Of a stretch of DNA of 64,000 nucleotides, positions 51,159 to 62,470 are shown in pieces (position 1 is the stretch's first letter; each line of letters opens with the position of its first letter). The translations under genes and the position numbers were made by a program. The DNA comes from Liolophura sinensis. Its lineage: Eukaryota; Mollusca; Polyplacophora; Chitonida; Chitonidae. Location: assembly GCF_032854445.1 (NCBI RefSeq), contig NC_088304.1, positions 36,538,108 through 36,602,107 on the forward strand, given 5' to 3'. Below the pieces are notes generated by a model. It worked only from the letters and a program-made list of their open reading frames with translations. It had not been told where the DNA came from and ran no database searches.

Positions 51159-52560
51159 AGCGGCAGTTATTGTCTTCTTGTATCTCTCTATATGGACCGG
51201 AGTCGACCTGTAATGCATATGTCGTTAGAAACCTTATAGTGGTACATGATTTGAATAATTTTTACACTCATAACATAACATTCCTTTCGTCCTTCCAACA
51301 TCATTTGTTTACTTTCGTAGGTCTTTGGTGTTTTGTGTTAAACGTCCATTTTGTGTGACGTCAGGTATAAAAGATTCTATTCGATTTAACTCTGGAACAA
51401 ATCGCTATTCAATGCTGTCTTGGAGTTCAATCAATGCGTCGAAAAACATTCGCATACTAGCCATCAACCAATATGGACGTTCCAGATCAATACTCTTCAG
51501 GCCAATTCCCAAAACGACATATAACAAAACCTCTAAAGAAAGAAGAAAATATATAAAGTACGAAAACAGAACGGAATCATGCAAAGAGAAGCGGTCAACA
51601 GTTTTCGATGATGTTGGAAAGACGCAAGTTATGGTCTAGGTGACTGGGTGAAATCAGTATTCAAATCGTGTATCATGATAGATTATCAGTTGTCGATAAT
51701 AAAATATGTATCTCAGTTGCGCTTTGACTGCAACTGTTCATATATCTAATGTGGCGATGTAATTCAACACGATTCAGTTCATTTTCTTGAACACACGTGA
51801 ATATGTCTCAAGAGAAAAGGAAAATATCACGTCAGAACACATAACCCGTAACTTGCCAATCCCGTGGGAGGGAGTTGCGGTGACTAGGGGATAGAAGAGT
51901 TGATGTTTTCTACAGAATTGCTCTTCGGCTTCACACCACATTTACACATTACTATATTAATTAGTAGTAATTAGTAAACGGCATTCTGCAGAAATCAAAT
52001 GAAACAACTTTGTAAATCTAAATGTTAATTTATGTATAGATTCAATACCTATGCAAATTCCTTTCTGAGTATACATTCATTGCAACATGTCTTGTATTCC
52101 TTGCATTGTCATAGTTTAAATAACATGGAAATTAAACGTCCTGGATTTCATGACTGTAGCACGTAAGGTTGTGTTTTGACTTATGATTTTAGTTGAATGT
52201 ATCATTGTATCATATTCGTTCAGGACGTGAGTTTGTGATCAGTATGATATTAGTCACTTTGTCACAAAGTTTAATTATGTAAATTTGAACACGCGGGTTT
52301 ATGTATAAACGCGCTAATTGGTAAAATCCACAGTATTGAGATATTTGGTGTTTGATCACACTATATTGTCATGTACTTAACGTTATGGATATACAACAAA
52401 TTCGTAAAAAGATTTGGACGTTTGACTTGTGTACAGTTAGCGCTTTAACCGCAATTTTTCTTATTTATTTAACAGCTAACTCCGCCGAACTCAAGAATAT
52501 TTTACTTATCCGGTCGTAGACAGAGGGATGCATGGTGAGAGGAAACTGAGCGGCCTCAAA
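51159..52560. other. SLC13 3'UTR and intergenic DNA with SINE A remnant
   Basis: AATAAAATATG near 51698 is the likely polyadenylation signal. Near 52476-52553 an inverted, diverged SINE A piece reads CTCAAGAATATTTTACTTAT then CCGGTCG. No coding signal seen. Confidence 0.5.
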
Positions 52561-53179
52561 AGAGGTGTTGATAACACTGTTGCTCTTCTACAAACACTTT
52601 ATTTGCAGCAATCGGGATTTTCTCGAAAATAAGAGAGTAGCAAGATATAAATACAAAGGATCGTGAAAAGAAATACATATTAAATATATTGTGTTTCAGT
52701 GAACAGAGTATAACATAAGAATAAATGAGTACTCAGGCAGTAACTGACAATGGAGTAATCAGTTAATTGTTCTCTCCGTTGCGCTGAGCTGTTCACAGAA
52801 CGACGCACCCAGTAGCCTGTTCTTCACTCTATCGTGTATAAAGAACCCTTTTTAGTGTAAAATGTTAGACTGCGAAATTGGCCACACGGGCGCTGTCGAT
52901 CGGGAATTGTCCCCATGGCCCCATGACGTCTGAACAAAAAATACCCTCACACACCCGAAAAAGCTCTACACAATACAGATAATATAATAAAAGTCTAACA
53001 CCATATAGAGTAGAATTAGGGCAGCGAGGGCAGATGCACACAGTGAAAAAATCAAAGCTTAATAAGCGTACAAATACTTCCTTACAAAGTGCTGATCGTA
53101 AGTCTTGGTAGCATTGTGTAGATAGCTGTCCGAGGATTTCTTCAAAGTGCGAAGTTAGTGTAACACTGATACTTGATGC

Positions 53180-53310
53180 CTCAGGGTTTACTTCTACCAG
53201 GCAACCTTACCGTGTTTCAATTTCTCGTCATTTTCAAGATGTAAAAGCCCTTCGAGTTTTCCTTCTCCTTGGAATAAAATGTTGATAGGAAGATTTCCAT
53301 CCAGGGTCAC
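53180..53310 (-). CDS. Possible terminal exon of an unidentified - strand gene
   Basis: On the - strand a frame reads about 43 residues with a convincing protein-like composition (RVTLDGNLPINILFQGEGKL, then EGLLHLENDEKLKHGKVAW) before TAG at about 53180. A plausible 3'UTR follows, with AATAAA (as TTTATT on +) near 52600. The acceptor side (ATGAAG before GAAACTGG) is weak, and an alternative donor GTAAGG inside could make it an internal exon. Upstream exons would lie beyond the transposons to the right. No family recognised. Confidence 0.35.
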
Positions 53311-53479
53311 CCTGGCCAGTTTCCTTCATGTCTCGACATCACTCCAGTGTACGCAAAAACAAGCTCTTGATTTTAACAGAAAGTATGTTGTCTGAGTGAT
53401 GCTAGAATGTATTCTGTTATTAAAACACAATATGCTGTTATAATCAACATAATTTCCTCTTAGTGTAATAAAATTAATA

Positions 53480-54581
53480 CACTCTTCAAGAAAAGAAACG
53501 CAAAACCCAAATATCAATGTAAATTTGATGTTATTCAAGGACGTGTAGATCAGCGGAAAACAAAGATACATAAATGAAATTTTGTTGAGCAATGCATTGC
53601 TATGTTGTCCATATTCCATGAGAATAACAGTCATCACAGTCATTACTGCTGTCCACCAGGTGGTGTTGAAGTCAGTACCTCGTATGACCACCTCCAGCTG
53701 CTGCCACTGTCTGATGTCCACCTGTCTGATGCAGTGAGGAGCAAAACGTTCATTGCGTCGTCTGTAGACACGGTCTCTACCATCACGTCGCCTGAGGAGA
53801 TAACGGAATTCATCGCTAAACCATATGCGCCTCCGGTTTGTCAGGTTCCATGGCAGTACCGTGATACATCATCTCACTCGTCGACGTCGATGCAGTCGTG
53901 TCAAGGAGGGGCAACTTTTGGACGTTTGGCACGTATTCCTACTTCTCGGAGACGGTTCATGATTGTCTGATCGGACACTCTTCTGGCTCCAAACTGTTCT
54001 TGTGCTGTGTCCCGGGCGGTACGATGGCGGTCACGTAGGTGGGTTACCCGGATGTACCGATCTTGGGCAGGTGTGGTGACTCTAGGTCTTCCTGATCTTG
54101 GGCGGTCATTTGTCTAATTTGTTTGACAAAATCAATCCCACAGCCGAGTTATTGTGCTGGGATGAACGTTGAATATCCTTGCCGCCTCACTCTTTGATTC
54201 GTCAGCTTGCAATCATCCAATTGCCTGATTTCAGTCGGCAGTGTTGAGACGTCCCATTTTCGTGTATAGTACTTGCAAAGATATTGGATAAAATTGTGAG
54301 ATTCGTTTGGGTCTTTTATAGTCACATGCTGTACTCATGTTTTGCACTTGACAGACAATCATTTTGCCTGAACTTCGTGCTGCACGACATCAACGCACAT
54401 CATAACAATTCTAATTGATAAAACCGTTCAAAATCATTTTTCGTTGCGTTTGGTCAAGGATGTTCTGAAACATTCCAGTAACAATGTGTAACCCTACAGA
54501 ACTGTTTGAGTTCACATATGTGTACAAAATTGTAAGTATCATTTTTGAATTTCATTTTGCGTTTCTTTTTTAGAAGAGTCT
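53480..54581 (-). mobile_element. Tc1/mariner remnant, 1.1 kb
   Basis: Ends CACTCTTCAAGAAAAGAAAC (left) and the complement AGACTCTTCTAAAAAAGAAA (right), both continuing into CGCAAAA, form imperfect inverted repeats next to TA. A broken transposase on the - strand is readable at 53900-54130 ([40 protein letters not shown]). The catalytic Glu region is missing. The ends share AAAAGAAACGCA with the mariner at 40203. Its right end touches the LTR start. Confidence 0.8.
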
Positions 54582-55323
54582 TATGTGCACGACTGCCGTC
54601 AGTTTCTAAATTTAGCTTGCCACTGTTTACATACGCTGAGTTCAGCGCCTGCTGTCTGGCTCTACCTTAGAATATTCCAGAATGCGCTCAGTTTGGTGCC
54701 TGTTTGTTTACATCAAGTGTTCAGGAATTTTCTTATTCTAGACAATTCCACCAGGCTATATAAGACCTATGAAAGCAGGTCAAAAGGAGGAGAGAACGGA
54801 GACAACGAGACAACGGAGAATTATTGAGGGTGTTGGATGCTTTCGCTGTGTATTACTTTAGTAGGCCTTTTGTGCTGAATTTTGGTGTCTTTATATCCTC
54901 TGGCTTTGTTATATCCTATCTCCACCGAGCACTTGTTCAATCTGAACTTGTATGTTTAATTTGTTCTCTTGTATACACAGTGCTTATTAGTACACGGACC
55001 ATGTCTGTGGAATTTTGTGTATATTTCCCTCTTGTGAATTTGCATCTGAGCATTTATGCCTGTGTGGTATATATTGTGGAATATATGCGTCCGTTTGGAC
55101 TTGACACTGTAAGTACTTTAGTATTTGTATGGATACTGCTATCCTTCCTTGTTAAACTTAAGTACTTTAGTATTTGTATAAGTCTTATTATCTGTTCTTG
55201 TTAAAGCTAATAAATTGTTGTAAAATAAAATCTGCTGGTTTTGGTTACTTTTTTGTGCGGCTAAACTGTCATGTATTTCGAACAAGCCATCTCTTTATAA
55301 TACAGACTGTTTGGGTCGTAACA
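54579..55323 (+). repeat. 5' LTR, about 745 bp
   Basis: Starts T(C)TTATGTGCACGACTGCCG, where the second base differs from the 3' LTR's TGTTATG, and ends GTCGTAACA, the complement of TGTTA. It contains TATATAAG at 54757 (promoter) and AATAAA signals at 55209 and 55223. Confidence 0.88.
54757..54764 (+). promoter_or_regulatory. LTR TATA box
   Basis: TATATAAG sits within the 5' LTR upstream of the AATAAA signals, the expected U3/R layout. Confidence 0.55.
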
Positions 55324-55325
55324 AT

Positions 55326-55343
55326 TGGGGGCTTGTCCGGGAA
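55326..55343 (+). promoter_or_regulatory. Primer binding site, tRNA-Pro type
   Basis: TGGGGGCTTGTCCGGGAA lies two bases after the LTR and closely resembles proline-tRNA primer sites of retroviruses. Confidence 0.75.
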
Positions 55344-55455
55344 GTGAATTTGAATTGGAATTGAAAGGATTTTGAGTAAGTTGTGTCATTTTTCTAGTCT
55401 TTGACTTTGTAGTAAATTTTGATAGCAGATTTTATTCATCATGTCGGATTTTAAG

Positions 55456-55783
55456 TACCGGCTCGGATAGCACAGTTGGTAGAGCGTCCGCTTCGGGACC
55501 TGTAGAAAAGAGGAAGTTGTAACTTCCTCGCTTGGCGTTCAGCATGAAGGGAATAGTGCAACGACTGGTTGACCCGTATCAGTATAATGGCTCGGGCGGG
55601 GCGGCTTACTTGCCTTCGGTAAGTCTTCTGAGTGAAGCAGCACTAAATAAAAGAGCGGTGGAAATCTGTCCTGCAACAAGGAGGCACATTATACATACAT
55701 GCACCCTAATGATTCCTTCGTCGTCATATGACTGAAAAAATTGTTGAGTACGACGTTAAACCCCAAGCACTCACTCACTCACT
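55456..55783 (+). mobile_element. Full-length V-type SINE in the retrotransposon gag
   Basis: The tRNA-like head has the A box GATAGCACAGTTGGTAGAGC. The tail is GAGTACGACGTTAAACCCC followed by ACTC repeats. The perfect 11-bp duplication CGGATTTTAAG flanks it (55445-55455 and 55784-55794). It lies five codons into gag. Its central domain was not compared base by base with other V-SINEs. Confidence 0.88.
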
Positions 55784-56297
55784 CGGATTTTAAGCCCGAC
55801 GAGTTTATGGAAGCGCCAGATCAGGACATTTTTTGATGTGTTAAATAAGAATGATTTGTATGCTTTAAGCAAGTACCTGAATCTTAATATCAAAAGATCC
55901 TTACGCAAGAAAGATATGCAGTTTAGTATTGCTAAATGTTTGGTAGAATTACAGGAGTTTGATGAAAGTGCATTAGATGTGTACAGGCCTGAGGGCGATG
56001 ATTCCACTGTAATAATATTGAAAGAGTTAGTCTGCGCACAAAAAGAACGCTTGCTCGCGATAAAAGCGAGCGCGATAAAGCAAGCACTTGTAATGTTGTT
56101 CAGAATTTGCTTGTGCCGCACAAAAAGCACGTTAGCTTTATCGCGCCTGCGATGTCAAGCGACGCTTGGAAAGCGTAAAGAATCAAAAGTTAATTCTTTA
56201 TCGCGAGCAAGCGTGTTTTTGGTGCCCCCCATGTGTGTTGTCTAGTCACGATCTGGCAAGTGCAGTGTGTGTTTTATCCTCTGACAGTCCGACCAAA

Positions 56298-56538
56298 ATG
56301 GATGTGGAGTCTTTGATATCAGCCGTGTTTCGAAAACCTGCAATTTGGGACAAAAGAAGGAAAGACCACGCAAACCGCAACGTTGTGAATTGTGCTTGGA
56401 AAGAAATTAGTGAAGATCTGAAACATGATGGTAAGAATAACTTTATTGTATGTATTTATTCATGGCTGCTTTCATTTATTTTCATTGTGCTCCATTGCCT
56501 TCTATTCTGTAGTACAAGTCCCCCCCCTTTCCCTCTCC

Positions 56539-56570
<32 letters not shown>

Positions 56571-58556
56571 GACTCTCCCTTTTTTCCTTTCATGCCCAAT
56601 ATCTTTCTCATTATTTCCTTGGACCCTCTCGCTCTAGCCAACTCTACTATAAGCTTATTGTAATCTACTAACAAAAGAAAATCGAAGACAGATCTACTTT
56701 TATATTTACAAGAGCAGCGTCTGGTCAGTTTACAAAGGCTTTTAATGGACTTTGGCCCAGATTGTTCTTTGAAGGTTACATTTTCTTGTTCATAGGCTAT
56801 TGAATATATTGCAGAGAATATCTACTGAAGTATGCTTTAAAAACATCCCTAACAGTTTTTGAATCATTACATGGCCTCCCAACACGGTCCTAAACTATGC
56901 CTTGGTTTTCAACCGAAACTTCGTTGAGATTTTCCACCATGCCTTCTTTGTCTATTATAGTGTTATGCAGGACACAAACACATTTTACAATGCGATCGGC
57001 AAGCAGCACGTCTGTCTCAATTTCTTTGTTTAGCAAACGCCATTTTGCTACCAAAATTCCAAACGCACATTCCACGGTTTTTCTACATCTTGACAATCTC
57101 TTGTTGAAGCAGTCTTCATCAAGAGGGAGATTTGTTCCACTGTAGGGTTTCAAAACATGAGTCATTAATGGGTATGCCTCGTCAGCAATGAACACAAATG
57201 GGGCCACGACATTGGAGTTTGGCAGGGCTGTAGGCTCTGGTATATGCAGTTTTTCTTGCACAAGAGCACGATAAAGGCCCGAGGCTTGAAAAGTACCTCC
57301 ATCGCTTTGTTTCCCGTGTCCGCCAACGTTGATTGTCAGAAATTTGTAATGAGCATCAACAACAGCCTGCAACACTATTGAGAAATATCTTTTGTAGTTA
57401 TAAAACATGGATCCTGATTTGCTGGGACAACAGATTCGAACATGCTTTCCGTCTATCGCTCCTAAGCAGTTTGGGAAATTCCAAAGATTGTAAAAGTCAT
57501 CAGAAGCCGATAGGAATGTTTCCCTGGTTGGAGAGGGCATATGCACTGGTTTCAGCTCATCACATATAGCAGTAACAGTTTCAGACACAACGTGTGCTAC
57601 AGTGGAGGCACCCACCCGGAAGTTGAAGGCAAGGGTCTTAAAAGATGAACCGGTTGCAAGAAATCTGAAAAAAAGACGTTCATCATATTAGTTGTGTCTC
57701 TGAAAGCGACTTTTGAATTGTGATATATATATATTTGACTTGCTGGAATGGGGCAATCATTATGACTCAGTTTATGTGAACTTTCATCATTGACAATAAT
57801 ATTGTATGCAAGCACTATATCATAAATAATAATGTGGTGTTAATTTTTTTGTTTTCAGAAACTGCACTGAAGAACAAATGGAAGTCCCTGCGAGACTACT
57901 TTGCGACAGAATATAATAAAAGGTCATCAGGAGATGCTGCAAGCAATCGCCCACAATCAAAGTGGCAGTTTTTCAATCAGCTTCTCTTTTTGAAAGATAT
58001 TGTTGCGCCGAGAACTTCATTCGACTCTCTAGATCTGGATAACTTTGAAGGTAATCAACCAAGCCCGGGGATTGTGGATGAGTCTGCAACAGAAGTAGAC
58101 ACCCAGGGCAGCAATGTGGAAAGTCAGGAACCGGACACATTTGACAATCCTACAGCCTTTGAAGCACCAGAGCCTGGGCCGTTCCAGGAGTTTTCTCCGG
58201 GGCCTCCGTCGAGTAAACGTACAAACACAAGAGCAGGGCTCCCCAAAAAACGCAGTCGAGACAGCTCGGACAGTTACAGGGAACTGATAGATATAGAAGA
58301 AAGAAAACTTCAATACTTAAGTCAAAAAAGAGAAAATGCCGAGCAAACAAATGATGCTGACTTCCAATTCCTCAAATCATTATACCCATACATGAAAATG
58401 GTCCCTGAGCACCTGAAACTCTGCGTTCGCAATCGAATACAGTCAGTTCTGCAAGAGTTTGTATACCCACCAACAGTACAACAACGTTCACAAAGCCAAC
58501 CTCAAGATCTGGATGTACAATTGCGAGATAGCACATCGCCCGCATTGTCTTACTAA
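56298..58556 (+). CDS. Harbinger MADF/Myb-like DNA-binding protein
   Basis: The second protein of a Harbinger element, which in the family helps transposase enter the nucleus and bind the ends. Exon 1 is 56298-56430 (ATG; donor GTAAGA). Exon 2 is 57859-58556 (acceptor GTTTTCAG; stop TAA). The splice keeps phase and gives about 276 residues. The N-terminal MADF domain includes LISAVFRKPAIWD, AWKEISEDL and LKNKWKSLRDYF. A basic nuclear signal PKKRSRD follows, and a BESS-type motif lies near the C-terminus (DADFQFLKSLYPYMKMVPEH). All frames are intact. Confidence 0.85.
56513..56577 (+). repeat. (CT)n microsatellite
   Basis: A C- and CT-rich run within the intron of the MADF gene. Confidence 0.9.
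56890..57667 (-). CDS. Harbinger transposase, main exon (DDE_Tnp_4, HARBI1-like)
   Basis: Acceptor TTTTTTTCAG (on -) at about 57668, stop near 56890. Signature segments are NCLGAIDGKHVRI (first Asp), YKRYFSIVLQAVVDAHYKFL, GGHGKQSDGGTF, FIADEAYPL (second Asp) and CRKTVECAFGILVAKW (Glu). This exon is open throughout and holds the whole catalytic core. Confidence 0.9.
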
Positions 58557-59250
58557 AGCTATAGCACAGGTTCAACACCTAATAGCATTGATTCCTACAC
58601 CACTCAGCCAGACTCTCATCATTTCCAGTACTAATTGTTTCCATTATGATCGTTAAGACATCTGTCAACGCCTGAACAAAAGATATTAAGCAGCGTTTTT
58701 GTTAATATGTTGTAATCTTTATGTTGGTTTATTTTTTAAGCTGTTATCATTTCCAGGTACATTCATTTAGAGTGCTGAAGACAAAGAGTCATCAAATGAT
58801 CCTTAATTTTGTTGTACTCAAATTGTATTTTACACAAGATACTTAATATGCCAGTTAGGCGTAAATGATTTTTTTCTCTCGCAAGTGGAAAATCATTCTT
58901 ATTCTTTACGAACAGTGATTTTTTTTAAACATCTATGTTGTTGATTTTATATAATCATTCTATAACTAAGATAGTTTCTGAGTTTGTTGGCTGTTTTCTC
59001 TGTTTGTTTATTGTCTTTGTGAGTAACAACCCTTTTAATCCTACTCTTCTCTCCTAAAATGTCCTCACCATAAGTTTAAAACAAACAAGAGATTTACCTG
59101 TTGTAGTTCATAATGGAGATCAATAAACTTTATGATACACGTTTACACAGTCTTAGTTCATTGTGTATGCATGAATATATATTTATAGTTATTACTTCAT
59201 ACTTATATATATAACTGTATATACGCATACGTTTCAACTAAGGGTGACTC
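58557..59250. other. Harbinger interior spacer
   Basis: AT-rich sequence between the MADF gene and the transposase 5' exon. It serves as 3' region of one gene and intron of the other. No further gene seen. Confidence 0.6.
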
Positions 59251-59252
59251 AC

Positions 59253-59563
59253 CTGAGCGTAATAACTAGACGCTCCTCTGGCAGAATTGGTTGTTGGTGC
59301 CAGTTGCACCAGTTCTTTGTTATCTTTGGTTCAATTTTTTCTAAGATATACTTGAATGTCTCCTTGGCTCATTCTCAAGATTAGTATGACTGGAAACGAG
59401 AAGGGCTCCTTTTAAGCAAAGGAAACAAGTGATGATATTCACCTTCCATTCGCCTCCTTTTATTTATCTCATGAACGCCCATTCTTTTGCGTTTTCCTAG
59501 GATAAATTTTCGGCAAAACACTGTCTAGCAACAATAGTTTCGTCTTCACTTGAATCCGCCATG
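59253..59563 (-). pseudogene. Harbinger transposase, 5' exon, broken
   Basis: On - from ATG at 59563: an acidic start (MADSSEDETIVARQCFAEN), then a TAG and a frame change, EINKRRRMEGEYHHLFPLLK, then three stops near 59390, and finally ETFKYILEKIEPKITKNW to ERLVITLR and a GTGAGT donor at 59252. Family logic places it directly before the main exon. The breaks make the transposase probably inactive. Confidence 0.7.
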
Positions 59564-61105
59564 GTGTCAAATGAAAAATTCTACCAGTCGCAAGCGCGAT
59601 TTACAATCTGTCAATATGTCCACCTCAACGACAAGCAAGCGCTTTCATTTCACGTGCTTGCTTTATCGCGCTCGTTTTTATCGCGAGCAAGCGTTCTTTT
59701 TGTGCGCAGCCTTAGAACTGAAGGAAAGGGAAAATGAAAGAGTGTTCGAATTGGAGAAGTTTCAAAGCGAAATTGAAGCGAGGAGACTAGAAGGAGATAG
59801 GTCTGGCTTAAGTTTTTCTGATATGCCTCCAAAATTTGACGTCGCCTAGAAACATAAGATTGCTGCCACAATTTCGTGAAACTGATGTAGATAAATATTT
59901 TCTACAGTTTGAGAAGATTGCTCAAAATTTAGAGTGGCCTAAAAAGTTTTGGACTACCCTTTTACAGAGTGTGTTAACTGGCAAAGCTATAGATATATAC
60001 ACAGAGTTATCAACAGAACAGGCTGCAGATTATGATTTTGTGAAAGATGTTATCTTAAAAAGATATGAGCTTGTGCCAGAGGCCTATCGGCAGAAATTTA
60101 GAAATTTGAGAAAAGAGATCAGACTTACATTGAATTTGCTAGGCAGAAGGAACAATTGTTTGAGCGGTGGTGTTATGCTAAAAAGTGTAGATAATGATTA
60201 TGAAAAGTTGAAACAGATCATTCTGATTGAAGACTTTAAAAGGTGTATTAATGATGATGTCAGAACTTTCATTTAGGACAAAGAGGCTGATACTTTAGGA
60301 GCAGCAGCCACTATGGCCGATACAATACACGGTTACACATAAGGTCTTCATTGCAGAAAAAGCCGTCTACATTTAGAAAGCCTCAACCCTTTTCCAGCGG
60401 TTCATTTGACTCAAATTCAGGCCCACCGAAACAGGCTCAAAATTTTGACAAATCAGGTGATCAAAGAAGACCTGTTAATTCGAACACTACTCAACGAAGG
60501 TCTGACCATACATTTACTGATAGACAGTTCAGCAGGGTTACATGTAATTTTTGTAGGAAGCCAGGCTATGTCATTTCAAATTGTTATGCTTTAAAGAGAA
60601 GGCAAGAAGAGGAGGGTGGCTCCAAGCCTACTGGTTTGTGTGTTACTGCTAAAAAGTCTGATATAGTGAACAATGTTGATGCATTTGATTATGTTAAGAC
60701 TCCACCAGTAGATTGTACACAGAATTCACAGGATAATGATGAGTCATATTCTGGATCAAATGTATTAATTAGAGGTGTAAGCTCTGCTGAATTTGAATCT
60801 CTGCCTCTTCACAAAGCTTACTTGTCATCAGATATTTTTTCGGGTCCTGTTACTGTCGGCATTAGGCCTACTTTGCCTTTTAAAGGAATTCATCTACTAC
60901 TTGGTAAAGATCTTGCTGGTGGACAAAGTAATGGTTAATCCTATTGTGACTGATAAACCTTGTTTAAATCAAACTGTTGATCCTGTTGAGAAAGAAATTC
61001 CAGATTTGTATCCCTCTTGTGCTGTAACGAGGTCTATGTGAAAACAAACTTTCTGATAACGGCAAAAACACAGTAACGGACTTACAAGATACATTTCTTA
61101 CACAA

Positions 61106-62470
61106 ATGTTTACTAAAGGCGACTGCATTGATAATGATGAATCAGACCATTGTACACCTAGTGACATATCACATGTTTCTAAACATCAGCTTGTAACTGA
61201 ACAGCATAAAGACCCAGAAATTTCATGTTTGTTTGACAGAGCTCTCGATGATTGTGTTATTTCATCTGAACCTGTCTGTTATTATGTCAAGTCTGATATA
61301 CTTATGCGTAAATGGAGACCACCTGATGTATCTGTTGATGATGACTGGGCTGTTAAACATCAGATTGTTGTACCTAAGGCATACCGAACTGAAATTTTAC
61401 GTATGGCACATGAAATGCCATTACCTGGTCACTTGGGTGTTAACAAGACCTCCTACAGAATACTGAACCACTTCTTATGGCCAGGATTAAAGGGAGATGT
61501 AACCCAGTTTTGTAAATCATGTAATACATGCCAGGTAGTGGGTAAGCCTAATCAGACTATTGCTAAGGCACCATTAGAGCCTGTACCAGCTTTTCAAGAG
61601 CCATTCAGCAAAATATTGATTGATTGTGTAGGCCCTCTACCTAAGACGAAGTCTGGGAATCAGTATGTGTTAACTATTATGTGTACAGCAACCAGATTTC
61701 CCGAAGCTGTTCCTTTAAGGAATATAAACACCAAGTCTGTTGTCAAAGCTTTAACAAGGTTTATTACTCTGTTTGAAAGATTTCACCAAACATTAAAGAA
61801 CATGATTAAGACTTATTGTTATGATACAGAGAAAGACTGGGATGAAGGTATTCCAATTCTTATGTTTGCTGTTCGAGAGTCAGTACAAGAATCATTGGGT
61901 TTCAGTCCATTTGATTTAGTATTTGGACATACTGTTAGAGGACCTTTGTTAATTTACAAGGAACAGTTTCTCAATGATGACACAAGTAATGTAAATCTTT
62001 TGGATTATGTATCTGATTTTCGTGCTAAGCTTGTCAGAGCATGGGAATTGGCTAAAGCCAATCTTGAATGTACTCAGAAGAATATGAAACGCAGATATGA
62101 TGAGAAATCTGTTGTTCGGTCATTTCAACCTGGTCAGAAAGTTTTAGTATTGTTACCTGTACCTGGTAAATGCTTTGATGTCAGATATTTTGGTCCATAT
62201 GTTGTTGACAAAAAACTGAGTGAGCTTAACTATGTTGTTAAAACACCTGATCGGCGCAAATCAAGTCAGTTATGTCACATTAACATGCTGAAACCCTATG
62301 TAAACAGAAGTGACACTGACAACACTGCTGTACATTCTGTTAATGTTGTTGTTGCTGACATTGACCAGAGTTGCTGTAATACAGATGATATTGGCGAACA
62401 GTTGGTTGATTCTAAGCTCAATTCTTCAAAGCTTCAGAATTCAGATGTCTTAAACAACTTGATTCTAAAC
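61106..62470 (+). pseudogene. Retrotransposon integrase, internally deleted, located 5' of RT
   Basis: The zinc-binding HHCC is H102, H109, C136 and C139 (AHEMPLPGHLG, CKSCNTC). The first catalytic Asp is D173 in LIDCVGPLP. After FITLF (residue 223) the sequence jumps to ERFHQTLK, so the segment with the second Asp (normally TDQGS) is absent. A GPY/F module follows (FGPYVV ... HINMLKPYV). The frame remains open to 62626, but past about 62440 it is out of step with the RT frame. Strand transfer should not be possible. Confidence 0.87.

Larger units (their letters stand above)
56030..59711. mobile_element. PIF/Harbinger DNA transposon, two genes
   Basis: 3682 bp with 58-bp inverted repeats (GTCTGCGCACAAAAAGAACG on the left, GGCTGCGCACAAAAAGAACG on the right) and TTA target duplications at 56027-56029 and 59712-59714, as is usual for the superfamily. 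It encodes a DDE transposase (- strand) and a MADF/Myb-like partner (+ strand), the standard two-gene set. Confidence 0.93.
55441..60938 (+). pseudogene. Retrotransposon gag (and PR remnant), interrupted twice
   Basis: The gag frame starts ATGTCGGATTTTAAG at 55441, is cut by the SINE, continues from 55784, is cut again by Harbinger at 56030-59711, and resumes at 59712 (ELKERENERV...). A capsid-like domain lies at 59840-60270. A TAG ends it near 60274. A zinc knuckle follows at about 60540 (CNFCRKPGYVISNC), but His is replaced by Tyr and spacing is slightly off. Towards 60900 the block HLLLGKDLAGG, usually found after the protease, is present while the protease active-site D(T/S)G was not found. 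A T-run frameshift lies near 55830. Confidence 0.8.

Noticed and set aside
55532-55735. 67-codon open frame
   Set aside because: Entirely inside the V-SINE body.
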